A stretch of 64,000 nucleotides of DNA from Isochrysis galbana (taxonomy: Eukaryota; Haptophyta; Isochrysidales; Isochrysidaceae): positions 206,627 to 270,626 of the forward strand of contig CM030934.1 of assembly GCA_018136815.1 (NCBI GenBank), written 5' to 3'. Below are positions 1 to 10,264 of this stretch, piece after piece. Positions within the stretch are counted from its first letter, which is position 1. Every line of letters begins with the position of its first letter. A program made the translations under genes and the position numbers. The notes beneath the pieces were generated by a model. The model did no database searches. It was given only the letters and a program-made list of their open reading frames with translations, and had not been told where the DNA came from.

Positions 1-1133
1 CGCCAAATGCTGCGCGATACCGCCCCCGCCGCACTCTCCGGCTACCCGGTCGGCGGGGATAGCAGACAGCGGTTCCCTCATAGATCGATCCATCGACTCG
101 AGCCCTGGACCTTGAAGCAAATGAACACATACTGCTTAGACTAGACGCAACGCACACTTTTGGCACTGGCACCGCCACAGAGAGGTTGGCGCGATAGGAC
201 GCCTCTGGGAAGGCATTGTGAGCGGCAGACGCAAGCTAGGCCGCCTCTGAGAATGCCCCCCCATCACTGTGAGGCGATATGCGCTTTACTTCATATCTTG
301 GAGAAGAGCACTTCGAGATAGCACGTTCACTACTTAACGCGCTTACTGAGGGGCAGAGAAGGACCTTGGGGTGCGAGGCCCTCGAGCTGGCTGCACTCGT
401 CGACACATGATGAGACAAGGAGCCCCAGTGCAGCCAGCACACCGTTAGCAAGCGGAAGCTAGGACCTTGGAGCATTCGGCCAATCAAAGTTCATAAACGT
501 TGCGAGGAGTCGAGAGGTAAGGAGTGGAGCCGAGACAGAGGCGAAGCTTCATGCCGGCTTTGACACGTCAAGGACGGACACACACAACCTGCCCCCCCCC
601 AAGAGGGGCGGTGTGGCAAAGCGGAGCAGCAGGGAACGACACGGGCTATACCAGTGGGAGCACGGCGAATCTCGGAAGGTGTAAGCCATCTGAGGAGGCA
701 CCGAAACGTTAGCCATCGAGCGGAAGAAGCGTCTCCATAGAGGCTTGCTCGAGTGTGAGACAAGAATCGAAGGTATTGAGAACGAAGAACGCTGTTGGAG
801 TAGGTCGCAGTCTAGTAGAAGCAAAGGAGATCAGGAGCACGAGTACACTTTGCTGGAGCGGTGCGTTTCAAGTGATGAACGGCCGTGATCGAGGCCAACT
901 GAACATGATGCTTGAATCGTTTCATGCCCTTCCCGCTTGCCCAGAGCTGAAGGCACTTGCCACCTGCGAGGTTGGAGGAGCATGATGAGTCAAAGTCGAA
1001 GGGAGCAGACTCTCAGAATCTGGCCGAGACGAGGTCATGGCGTGTGGCTCTCAGGAACATATGCCCGTTGAGGGGTCGCAAGCAAAACGGGAACGGGAGG
1101 CGCGCACCATTTCTTGTCCCTTGTCGCGGCTTC
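1..1133. other. 3' flank of the PPR gene, no gene seen
   Basis: I see no convincing coding sequence here. The open frames are short, overlap in several frames and show no recognisable motif. The stretch probably holds the 3' UTR of the minus-strand PPR gene plus intergenic DNA. Confidence 0.5.
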
Positions 1134-4100
1134 TTACATGGCGCAGTCGGCCGTGGTCAGCGCAGAGGGCTCGCCGGTGGAGGGTGGCGACGTGGGCACT
1201 GGCGTGCGGAGCACGGGCGGGAGCATCTCCGTGACGACATTGAGGAGGGCACGGCCCGTCTCGCTCTCGTACAGCCCAGGCAAGGTGGTGAGCTGGGCGC
1301 GGAGGCCGACGAGTGATTCCAAGTCGGGACGTGCGGGCTCAGCCTGCAGGTATCCAACCATCTGAAGGGCGTAAGCGGGGTTGCCGCCCAGCGTAAGAGC
1401 TTCGATGAGACGGATCAGGAGAGGCGAGCGCTGCTTCGGCTCGATCACGGAGATCAAACGTTGCAGCATTACGGGTAGCGTGGCCACGGACTCAGGGCGC
1501 GAGGCACACGCGATGAGGAGGCGCTCGGCGGTGGCGGAGTCCGGCTCCCACCCCGCAGCCGCCATTTCGTATGCGGCGAGCTCGGCCTTCCGGACTTCGC
1601 CACACTTGAGGAAGACATCAATGAGAGCGCGGTAGGTGAGCGAGTTGGGGATGATGCCCATCTGGCGCATGCAAAAGTAGACCCGACTGGCACCCTCGAG
1701 CTGGCTCGTGGAGCTGCACAGCTCCAGCAGGGAATTGAAGACAGCTGGTTCGGGAACTTCCGAAGCCCGGAGCATCTCTTGCAGGGCTGTCATGGCGCGA
1801 ATTACGTCGCGCGCTTGGACGCAAGCGTCAATGAGAGCTGTGTGCGTCGAAGCGTTCGGGCGCACCTTCAGGGCTTGCATGTAGCGCAGGACGTCAAAGG
1901 CACGCTCCGGCGCCGAGGCACGTCCGCACGCGGCAATGAGCGCAGTAAACGCAGAGCAGGCGGGGCGCATGCCCGCCTCAGCCATTGTTTGGAGCACATC
2001 AAAGGACCTGTCGAGCTCCCCGGCGCGGTTGCACTCGTCGAGGAGCGAGGAGATCATGTTGGAGGGAGGCGTGTGCTCCTCGTGCCGCATCTGGTGGAGC
2101 AATTGGCAGGCACGACCGAGTGCGCCGTTCTTGATGCAGGCGTCGATGAGCGCGGTGTAGGTTACGGCGTCCGGCAGATTGTTGTAGTGGTACATAAGGC
2201 GCAGCACCTGAAACGCCTTGTCAAGCTCGTTACCCCGCGAGCACGCGTCGATCAGGCAATTAAACGTGACAGTGTTTGGCTTGAGCCCCACATCCAGCAT
2301 GCAGCGCATGACATCGAAGGCTTTGTCGACGGCATAAGCCTTGCCGCACGCCCGGATGAGCGTCGTGTACGGTGTTATGGTCGACTGTCCAACATCGTGC
2401 GCCGCGCCGCAGCGAACCATCTGCTGCAGGACTTGCAGGCCGAGCTCGAGGTCTTGCGCTTGTGCGCATGCGTTGATGATTGTTGTGAATGTGTGCGCAT
2501 TGGGCTGCACGCCCTCCTCTTGCATGTGGATGAGTAGTTCGTAGGCCTTCTTGAGCTGCTGTGTCTTTCCGCACGCGTCAATGAGCGACGTGTATGTGTT
2601 GACGCCCGGCTGCAGGCCCCGACGGACCATCTCCTCGTAGAACTCAAACGCGCGCGGCACCTGCTGGGCCTTCCCGCACGCATCGATCAGGATGTTGTAT
2701 GAGACGATGTCGGGCATCACCTGCGTCGTCTGCATCTGCTGCATCACCTGCATGACCATCTGCCACTGCCTGCGCTTCTTGTATGCCGTCATGAGGAGAT
2801 TGTACATTACTACGTCTGTCGGTAGGCCGAAGATGCGGACCATCATCACAAAGACGTGTGCCTCACCAACGCGCTCCTGCGAGAGGAAGCCCTGAAGCAG
2901 CTTGCGCAGGTCTTGCTTGTTTGGTGACGTGAGCGCCAGCTTTGAGACTGTATGCTGGAGGTTCATTATTTGCAGGTGACTGAGCCCCATCGTCGAGCTC
3001 AGCGAGCTGAAGGTGGCGAAGGCCTGAGCCTCGAGCCCGGTAGCGCCCCCTCCAGGTAGCTGCTGGCTGTCTAGAGCCAGCTGGCTGCCGTCGACATGCA
3101 TGGCCTGTGAGCAGGCCGACGCACAGCTTGGCATAGCGCTCGCTGTATTCCACGGCCCTCCCATGGCACCCGGAAGGCTGGGTGGGGGGCTGATGCCGTG
3201 CACTGGCAGTGGCTTCAGCTGCTGACCACCGCCGACGGACGCTGACGGCTGCTCCGCCGCCGGAACGAGGTGCAGTGCGTTCAGCTTGCGCAGATCGTTC
3301 CGTCGGCTGTCGTTCCAGTTGCACAGGGCGCGATTACAGCTCGCTGCGCCATCGGCGTATGCGGATGGCGGCAGCTCATACGGACGCTCCCCAGGCTCGC
3401 CTTCGCACGACGGGCCATTCGTCGCCCACGGCGCCGCAACTTCCGTGCCCGACGAGAAGAAGTGGTTTTTTGACTGAAGTGGAGGCAGCGGGGAATGAGG
3501 GTGGGGTGGGCCACCCATTGGCTGGCCGCCGCCGAGGAGGCCAGCACGGCCGTGCAGAAAGTCGCCTCCCCATGAGCTGCTCCCAGTGCTCTGTGGAGGA
3601 GCAAGTTCGTGCCTGTCGGGCGACTGTGCTACCCGCTGCGGCGACATGAAGCAACCACCACCACTGAAGCCGGCATGGAGGTTCGGCGAGGTGGATGGCG
3701 AGAGTTGCAGTGGGGACAGCTGCGATGGCGACAACTGCGACGGCGAGAGCGACGGTGAAGGCACGAACGGCGGCGCCGTCACCCGCAGAGAGCGACGTGC
3801 ATCATCTTTGCGTGGGGTGAAGAGAACGCCGATGCCCGACGACGCGGCGGTCCCGTCTTGTTGTTGAACTGAGCTGCAGGTAGTCCAGTCTAGAGGTGCT
3901 GCGGCCGGAGCTTCGCCAAACTTGTCGAAGGTCATACCCCTGACGTCGGTCCTTTCCATGCCGGCTGATACCGACGGTGCGGGTTCGCCGACCGAATGGA
4001 AACTGAAGGCGGTGCTGAAAGACCGGCCGCTTGCGGACTCCGATACCGGGAAACTGCCTGAGGAGATGGGTGAGCCTGTCTCCTGATTGCACGCCAAGAG

Positions 4101-4769
4101 CGCGGCTAGAGAGCCTTTTAGAGAAGACCGTAACACGTCTTGGTTGAAGGCAATCGAACCGCTGTGTGCCATGGATGCGGCGTTACTGAAGTGCGTGTCT
4201 TGAGCCGGGTGCTCGCTGAAGAGAGCTCGTGCGACAAAGGCGGGGGCGTTGTGGTTGAGAGCAGCACCTGGTTTCACTTCCTCGCCCATAATCGTCCGAG
4301 GAGACGTTGTGAGGCCATGGAATGAGTCGCTGAGCTCTAATGCGCTCAGCTTGGAGGAAGTCTTGAAGGTGGCGCGTTGCCTCTGGCCGCAGTGAATCGG
4401 CACAACGTCTGGTGAGGTGGGCTGAGGAGAAGATCGAGCGCTGAGCGACACATTGCGATGGGACTCGGGAGACGTCTTAGGCGTGTCCAGGTACGCCATG
4501 ATCGACGTCGAGTTGGTGCCTAACGACTCCATACTGTCTGCGTAGTCGGACTCATCGTGAGACGCTGATTCACCGACCAGCAAGGTGTGGGGGGCGCCCT
4601 TGGTTTCATCACGAGAAATTCCACGGCTTGACAGGCTCTGGGAACCGGTTGGGTAAGGTGATCCAGTCTCGCCATCACCGGTCTTGTTGGATTCGGCGGT
4701 CTGTGCACTGTCGCTATCGTCTGACTCTGCCCCCTGTGATGGTCCGTCCTGCGTGGGGAGGGCATTCAA
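1134..4769 (-). CDS. Pentatricopeptide-repeat (PPR) protein, main exon
   Basis: A roughly 1,211-residue open frame. Residues about 1-640 are low-complexity and rich in Ser, Pro and Gln, including a run of SPSQL-type repeats. Residues about 645-1095 form about 13 tandem 35-residue P-type PPR motifs of the form VTYNxLIDACGK...A...M...G..PN, and a 110-residue helical tail follows. P-type PPR proteins bind single-stranded RNA, mostly in plastids and mitochondria, and stabilise, splice or translate specific transcripts; organelle location here is inferred. No DYW or E editing domain is visible. The first codon of this open stretch is TTG, not ATG, and an in-frame stop lies 87 bases further upstream with no ATG between, so the true start is either an internal ATG (near residue 80) or an upstream exon (see 4852-4977). 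Stop is TAA at 1134-1136. The PPR call is secure; the start and RNA target are not. Confidence 0.93.
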   Translation of the reverse strand: MNALPTQDGPSQGAESDDSDSAQTAESNKTGDGETGSPYPTGSQSLSSRGISRDETKGAPHTLLVGESASHDESDYADSMESLGTNSTSIMAYLDTPKTSPESHRNVSLSARSSPQPTSPDVVPIHCGQRQRATFKTSSKLSALELSDSFHGLTTSPRTIMGEEVKPGAALNHNAPAFVARALFSEHPAQDTHFSNAASMAHSGSIAFNQDVLRSSLKGSLAALLACNQETGSPISSGSFPVSESASGRSFSTAFSFHSVGEPAPSVSAGMERTDVRGMTFDKFGEAPAAAPLDWTTCSSVQQQDGTAASSGIGVLFTPRKDDARRSLRVTAPPFVPSPSLSPSQLSPSQLSPLQLSPSTSPNLHAGFSGGGCFMSPQRVAQSPDRHELAPPQSTGSSSWGGDFLHGRAGLLGGGQPMGGPPHPHSPLPPLQSKNHFFSSGTEVAAPWATNGPSCEGEPGERPYELPPSAYADGAASCNRALCNWNDSRRNDLRKLNALHLVPAAEQPSASVGGGQQLKPLPVHGISPPPSLPGAMGGPWNTASAMPSCASACSQAMHVDGSQLALDSQQLPGGGATGLEAQAFATFSSLSSTMGLSHLQIMNLQHTVSKLALTSPNKQDLRKLLQGFLSQERVGEAHVFVMMVRIFGLPTDVVMYNLLMTAYKKRRQWQMVMQVMQQMQTTQVMPDIVSYNILIDACGKAQQVPRAFEFYEEMVRRGLQPGVNTYTSLIDACGKTQQLKKAYELLIHMQEEGVQPNAHTFTTIINACAQAQDLELGLQVLQQMVRCGAAHDVGQSTITPYTTLIRACGKAYAVDKAFDVMRCMLDVGLKPNTVTFNCLIDACSRGNELDKAFQVLRLMYHYNNLPDAVTYTALIDACIKNGALGRACQLLHQMRHEEHTPPSNMISSLLDECNRAGELDRSFDVLQTMAEAGMRPACSAFTALIAACGRASAPERAFDVLRYMQALKVRPNASTHTALIDACVQARDVIRAMTALQEMLRASEVPEPAVFNSLLELCSSTSQLEGASRVYFCMRQMGIIPNSLTYRALIDVFLKCGEVRKAELAAYEMAAAGWEPDSATAERLLIACASRPESVATLPVMLQRLISVIEPKQRSPLLIRLIEALTLGGNPAYALQMVGYLQAEPARPDLESLVGLRAQLTTLPGLYESETGRALLNVVTEMLPPVLRTPVPTSPPSTGEPSALTTADCAM

Positions 4770-4851
4770 TCCATCGACGAACTTGCATGCTTGGGCAGTT
4801 CTGACGCTCTGAGTCTGTGGCCAACGAGTCTCGCGCTCGCTAAAGCCTCAC

Positions 4852-4977
4852 CTCGAGATCAGACTCCCCTTGCTCCTCTGCACGTTCTATCGGCTGTTCG
4901 AGCGCATCATGCATTGTTCCGCCCTCGTGGAAGAAGGCGGGAAGCGTCGAGGCGGGGATCTGCACGCTGAGGCTCAT
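4852..4977 (-). CDS. Candidate first exon of the PPR gene
   Basis: An open minus-strand frame starts at ATG 4977 (an earlier in-frame ATG is at 5166) and encodes a 42-residue segment beginning MSLSVQIPASTLPAFF. It ends at GAG followed by GTGAGG, a good 5' splice site (intron would start at 4851). Splicing to the AG at 4783-4782 removes a 70-bp intron and joins it in phase 0 to the PPR frame, reading ...SDLE/FVDGLNAL. This solves the missing ATG of the main exon, and the intron length matches others in the window. The polypyrimidine tract is weak, and two other in-phase AGs lie within the same interval, so the exact acceptor is uncertain. Confidence 0.5.
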
Positions 4978-5166
4978 GAAGACGTCACGTATGGTCTGCA
5001 CCGTCGGTGGCTTTGATCTGAGCCAGAGGAACAGAGAGACGAGAAGTGGGGGGCAGCCGAGAGGCGAGGGGGAGTCACTCTGAGACAGAGTTAAGAGAGA
5101 GCAAGAGCGAGCGGACAGGAGCCAGCGAGCCGATGGTGGGAGTGAGAGGAGCGGTGGCGTGAGCAT

Positions 5167-5940
5167 GGGTGTGAGGTGGCTGCGCCTGTGGGCCTACCCG
5201 ATCCCCTCGCACCTGAGGCTGGGAGTGCTCTGCTGACTGTCCTCCCTCGTGGACAGAGAGGGGAGAGAGGGAGAGGGAGGGAGGGAGGGAGGATGGAGAA
5301 GGACCGGGCGATCCCCCAAATGGAGACAATAGAGAGTGGCCGGAGTAGGAGGGTAAATACACGTGGGGAGGCGGAGAGAGCGAGGGAGAAGGGATGAGAG
5401 GGAGCGCAGGTAGAAGATCCCGTGCCGAGTGGGAGAGGCGCAGGTGTGGCTGCGGCACACTCTCTCCCTCTCTCTCTCTCTCTGTCTCCTCTTTCCCCCC
5501 CCCCCCCCCCCCCTTCTTCCTCTTTTCCCTCTCCTCGGGGGGGGGGGGGGGGGGGGGTAGGCTAAGCTCATCCATCCACCTTCCGGCACAGCGGAACGAG
5601 CCGAGGGAATTGGCGGGAGAAGGGAGCCGCGGGGGAACCAAAGGGGGGGGGGGGGGGGGACCGATCCGTTCTCCTGTTCGGGTCTCTCTCTCGAGCTCAG
5701 CAGAAGCCGAATAGGTGCGCGCTCGCCATCTCTCCATATCTCCACGAGCAGGCGCTCATCACCGCAGTGCTCCCCCGGCTCCCCCCGCGCCCGCCCCGAA
5801 CCCCCCCCCCCCCGACCCCCCCCCCCCGCGCGCCCACGGCCCGGCGCGTACCATTTGTACGTGGGACGCAGAACGCCCCTACTCTGGAGTAGGAAGGAGT
5901 AGGTATCCCTGCTCTCGAGTGAATATCCTAGAGAAGAAAG
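5167..5940. other. Low-complexity promoter-side region
   Basis: This region has purine/pyrimidine-skewed sequence with CT microsatellite (about 5460-5490), a C run near 5495-5512 and G runs near 5539-5557 and 5643-5660. All the open frames here are proline- or glycine-rich translations of these tracts. It is upstream of the minus-strand PPR gene and may hold its promoter, but no core element is recognisable. Confidence 0.5.
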
Positions 5941-8040
5941 AAGAAACCGGTGGAGAGACATTTTGTTTTGTACCGAGTATGTACTACTTCGGTATGTAAC
6001 GTACCCAGAGACGTTCCAGCACCACAGGTGCGCCTCAACTCGGAGACAGTTATCACCATCACGAGGAGGACACGATTACGAGCACGAGTGCCGAGTGACT
6101 TTCCTACTTTCCTAAACCTAAACCCGAACCTTTCCGCCTTTCGAGGTTTTTTGCAAAGGATACTGCTACTGCTAAAATGATAGTTTGGATCAATTAACCG
6201 TATTTATTTATTCGCATCTGCATGGCCCATAGCGCATAGCGCATAGCTGACATCAACATTAAAATTTTACTGCAAATGAACTAATATTAACGTGGATTTT
6301 TAATTTTGAACTTCTAATAGAAGCTTCTAAATAGAAAATTATATGTTATATGTTCCTCTTCCGAAGGAACGCGACCTCATTCAACACTTTGCCACAATCA
6401 CGGTCACAACTCTGACAACTCACAACTCCCCGTGTTCTCTTTATTACATGTAAATGTAAACTTTACTTCCTAGCCTTGTTTTTTACCTTGTGCCTTGTGC
6501 GTTCCCGCTTCCCGCTTCTTGCCCCAAGCCGCCCGCCGCCCCCTCTCCCGCTCCCCTCGCCCCTCACAGTTGTTGTATCAGTACTAATATCAGCTTTCTG
6601 ATATTAGTAAGAGCTCAATTGAGGCAGATCACTGATATCACCTCTCAGCTAACAGATAGAATTAAAACGACTTCATAGCGATATTTTTACTTTTTACTTT
6701 TAGTAAAAGTTTTTAGTTGTAGTAGTACTAGTACTAGTACCAGTACGTACGGCCGCAAGCCGCAGGCCTCAGAGCTCTGCATACCCCTGCGAGCGAGGCT
6801 GCTGCGCTCCGCTCTGCTCGGCTACCCTCCAGAAACTGGGAGAAAGAACTCATGACAGAATGATGCAGGAGGGCGGGGCCGCCTAGAAGACAAAAGTAGT
6901 TGATTTTGTTAGTTGCATGTCGATGAAACTTTAAACTTTGGTCGTAGTGGCTTACTGGAGATGAAGTAGATATAGATCGCTAGAAGTGTGCGGTTCGAGG
7001 CCGCTGGGAGTTTTTTGGTACCCGATGAAGGTCTTTTCTGGGCGAGCGTCTTTTTTGGATCTGTAGCAGGGAGTAGGCTGGGCTCTGTCAGATTATCATC
7101 AACGCCCCACTTTTGAGGATTCTTGCCCCAGTGGATTACTGTGCAGATCCTCCCACTTCTGGAGAGTGAGAGTCAGGTGGAGGTTCAATTGCACTCGCAT
7201 ACTCCCATTGCGCATCGCTCGCACTCTGTGGCTGTAGTCCCCTCGCGAGCGTGGCAAGGCATTAGCGGCGGCGCGGCGCCGGCAGTTTTGTTTTTAGGAC
7301 GATAGTTTTGTTGTTGCCGCTTGCAAGCTGATACAAGGTACTAATATCAGTGTAAGCTCCAAAACCCTGCGAGCTCGCGAGCTGACGCAACAACTATGTC
7401 GCCCCTCGCCCCTCGTGTGTTCTTCAATTTTAATCCCGCCTCGTCGTTTGCCGTGGTTGTGGCTGTCCGTCCCCTCAGCCTCAGCGTCGTCCATCGTCCG
7501 TGTCCGTTTGTCCGTCCGTGTCCGTGTCTTGTGCTTGTGCCTTGTGTCTTTTGCTGTTGCTGCCCTCAGTATCAGCATTATGCGTCCTCGGACCCTTTGG
7601 ACCTCTGAGGTCTGAGGGTCAGTCAGGGCCCCATCCCCACATGTGTCCTCGCCGGCACCTGTCATCATCCCATCCGGGCCCTCCTCGTCCCCATCCTACG
7701 CGCGTGCGGGCTCCCGCCTACCCCCATGTCCTCATGTCCTCCTCATCGTCCGTTCCCTGCGCCTCATGTCTATACAGAGTCATCCCTTCCTCACAATACG
7801 CAGCCTCATCCACACCTCTACGGCGCAACCACACGCCCCACAAGCCACTTGCGAACGCAGGACCGCACTCAGATCAGCAAAGAGGATAGCTGTGTGTGGC
7901 ATTTCCGGCCACCACTTGCTGATCGAATCTTTATCTTGAATAAACGTAATGTGGAATTAGATTCAAGAAAAAAAAACCTTCTCATATTCTTACCGCACTC
8001 GCGGCGAATGGAACCACTACCTACTACACGTAGCACGTAG
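5941..8040. other. GC-poor, gene-poor stretch
   Basis: Base composition changes sharply from the GC-rich surroundings: 6180-6480 and 6560-7000 are AT-rich with many TA steps. No frame looks coding. It contains a hairpin (6582-6609), a second copy of the 13-mer GTACTAATATCAG at 7338-7350, alternating GTA/CTA sequence at 6716-6750 and a weak polymerase-III-like signature at 6948-7016. Confidence 0.5.
6582..6609. repeat. Perfect 12-bp inverted repeat, 4-nt loop
   Basis: TACTAATATCAG, CTTT, CTGATATTAGTA: both 12-base arms match exactly. One arm with its flanking G recurs at 7338-7350. Function is unknown; it may be the end of a small mobile element. Confidence 0.7.
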
Positions 8041-8050
8041 CATACTTTCT

Positions 8051-8725
8051 ACACCCCCACTCCCCGGGCCCTTCTCCCCCCGCCATAAGGCGGCTCCCCC
8101 CGTGCACTACTAGGGGGATAGGGGTGAAGGGCTTAGATATGGTCCGGTGGCCCGCGCCCCCCCCCGGTGATCTTTCCTCCCCTTCCTCCTGTGTCTCCGA
8201 GTGGGCGGCCGACTTTGTCCCGACTTATCCTGTAAACAGGTGCGGGACTTACCAATTTTCCGGTGAGCGGAGCTCTCGCTCCGCCCCCCCCCCTTCTCCG
8301 CGCTCTCTCTCCCCTCTCCTGCGGCACGCGCGATGGCGCGCCTGCGGCAGGCCTGCAGCTGCCCTCTGGCGGCCCCTGGAGGCTCCTGGAGGCCAGCTCA
8401 GGGGGCAGAGGAGGCTGGGGCTGGGGCTGGGCCCTGGCCTCCCCTGCCTCTCCCTCGCTGGCGCCTCTGGGGCCCCCGCACTCTGCACCTGTCTGCCTGT
8501 CGACCAGGGGGGGAGGGGGGGTTGGAGCGATGGGCTGGCCACGGCAGGCCAGGACGCGCGAGGCAGGCGTGCCTGCCAGGGAGAGAGTGGGTCAGCAGGG
8601 CAGTGGCCTCCTGGCAAGCCATCAGGCGTGCCAGGAGGATGAGTGGTTCCTCCCCCATGGCCATGGCAGGGGAGGAGTGGAAAGAGGGGGGGGCTCGTGC
8701 CCCCCATGGGGCAACCAAGTATAAA
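8051..8725 (+). repeat. Interspersed repeat R1, copy 1
   Basis: About 675 bp that recurs, whole or in part, at 20385-20745 (+), 37836-38575 (-), 47247-47470 (-) and 47545-47615 plus 48095-48305 (+). The 5' part carries CCATAAGGCG and ACTAGGGGGATA. The 3' end is CATGGGGCAACCAAGTATAA followed by an ACTNAGTT block. It has no long open frame and no terminal repeats that I can see, so a non-autonomous element such as a SINE or deletion derivative is the best description. It is probably not a gene. Confidence 0.75.
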
Positions 8726-8775
8726 CTGAGTTGGAATTAGATTCAAGAATGTTAGAAATCAGCCATTAGGCCCCC

Positions 8776-8951
8776 GCACTGTGGATTGATCGATCGCCCA
8801 TCGCCCCTAATAAAAAGCTGTGCAAGCTTCAGCACGAAGTGTGCTACGAGGCTCTCCGGTACATGCACATCGAGCAGGGCGCGATTGGCCTCTACACATA
8901 CTTCTCCCAAGGAGTGCGCCTGATGACGAGATCTCGCTTCTCAGCCAAATG
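8776..8951 (+). other. Short coding-like remnant
   Basis: One frame reads as ordinary globular protein (SPIAPNKKLCKLQHEVCYEA and onward, ending RFSAK then TGA) with balanced composition. It has no start, no partner exon that I can identify and no recognisable domain. It could be an exon or a decayed gene or transposon fragment. Confidence 0.2.
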
Positions 8952-9422
8952 ATCTCATGCATACGTGGTGTGGAGACGATCGGAAGATGACACCAAAACC
9001 CGAAGAAAGGCACTGAAGGGGCCGCTTTTACGTGGGCCGAGCTCGACTATGCAATACCCCGAGAGATGCCAGTCTCCGAGACATAGGTAGGTGGCGAGCA
9101 TGCGAAAGTTATGCCTCAAATAGGCGGTTTCTGGCGCCAAAAAGCAGAACGTGAAGGGGCCGTCTATCAATCAGAACACCGTTCGCTCACCCTGCCGAAG
9201 GCATCTCGCCGCGGGGTGCCAGAAGGCCGGTGTTTAGTCGTCGGCCCGAAGGTCCTTCACAGTCACCGCTGTGCGCACCTCCGCATCTAGGTCAAGGAAT
9301 GCCATGCGGGTCTGCAGGCGAGGACAGGGATGGGGAAGTAAGGGGCGTGAGACGAATCGATGTCAAAATACCACGCTCTCAAGTGCATAGCATCTGCGTG
9401 GATGTGCCTGCACTGAAGTAGT

Positions 9423-9478
9423 CAGCTCAGCATGCCATCCAAAAGCACATCAGCTCAGCATGCCATCCAAAAGCACGT
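9423..9478. repeat. Two-copy 28-bp direct repeat
   Basis: The 28-bp unit starting CAGCTCAGCATGCCATCC occurs twice head to tail, with the copies differing only at the end. It does not lie in a recognised gene. Confidence 0.8.
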
Positions 9479-9557
9479 ATGGGTGTGCAATGACGCCTTG
9501 CATCGCCAGCAACACGTGATCAACCGACGCACACAATGCATCAGCCTTGGTGTGGGC

Positions 9558-9953
9558 CTAGCCGTCGTGAGCCTCGATGCAGAATGGCCGCGAGTCGCAG
9601 CGCACCGGTTTGGCAAGGGTGTCCTTGACACGTTTGTACACCTGGTCTAGGTCTTGCTTGCGCACGCCCTGCGGAATCTCACCATTATGATCGCGCACCA
9701 TCTTGGAGATGGCCTTGATCGCGCTCATAGCCTGTGCGTGCCAATGGTGGCCGGAAATGACGGATGGGCTCGCATACCGTGGCACGCAGAGCTGCCACGT
9801 CAGATGCATTGCGCTCTGACCAAAGGCGAGCTCAAGCCGGACCAGCTTCAAACCGTGTACTCTTCTCGCCCCTATTGCATCTGTTCTCCGCCCCCCACTC
9901 TGCTCTCCCTTCCCCTGTGCTCTACATTTCTCAATACCATCCTCGATTGCCAC
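9558..9953 (-). CDS. Hypothetical protein or exon, unrecognised
   Basis: The open frame's last 65 residues (from about ISGHHWHAQAMSAIKAISKM) have balanced, helix-forming composition unlike the shadow frames around them. The first half looks non-coding. I do not recognise a family. It may be a single exon of a spliced gene or a relic. No start context supports the first Met. Confidence 0.25.
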   Translation of the reverse strand: MAIEDGIEKCRAQGKGEQSGGRRTDAIGARRVHGLKLVRLELAFGQSAMHLTWQLCVPRYASPSVISGHHWHAQAMSAIKAISKMVRDHNGEIPQGVRKQDLDQVYKRVKDTLAKPVRCDSRPFCIEAHDG

Positions 9954-9970
9954 CGACTCCTATGCAGTCC

Positions 9971-10045
9971 TCATCCTAGTGCGATATACTCAACAGTAGA
10001 CGTGGGATTTGAAGGCTGCCTGCAGCACACCTTCCAGTAACCCTT
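9971..10045 (-). CDS. Candidate second exon of the plastid-type protein
   Basis: After a CCGCAG acceptor (AG at 10047-10046) the frame that is in phase with the exon at 10265-10537 reads KGYWKVCCRQPSNPTSTVEY and stops at TGA 9973-9971. The implied intron is 219 bp with a GTGAGC donor. The acceptor lacks a pyrimidine tract, so this is only a candidate. Confidence 0.3.
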   Translation of the reverse strand, partial: KGYWKVCCRQPSNPTSTVEYIALG

Positions 10046-10264
10046 CTGCGGCAGGCCCTTCTCCCCCAGCCTCCCCTCTCCTCTTCCCCTTCCCCTTTTC
10101 GATTCCTCCTTGTTTGATATCCGCGCTCAAGAGCACCTCCAGCCCTTCTCCCTTGCCGCCTAACTACCCCCGCTTTCATGCCCCCCCCTCCTCCCCCCCC
10201 CCTCTTCTCCCCCTGCCCCTGTCGACTCCGCCCCGGCTGACTCGCGCGCGCATTGCGCGCTCAC

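Noticed and set aside
1779..2537. Plus-strand 252-residue frame inside the PPR gene
   Set aside because: It is the antisense shadow of the regular 105-base PPR repeats, which produce long open frames on both strands.
6941..7010. tRNA gene
   Set aside because: The acceptor arms (GTCGTAG against GGGAGTT) and the anticodon stem do not pair; only box-like motifs remain, so I list it as a low-interest finding.
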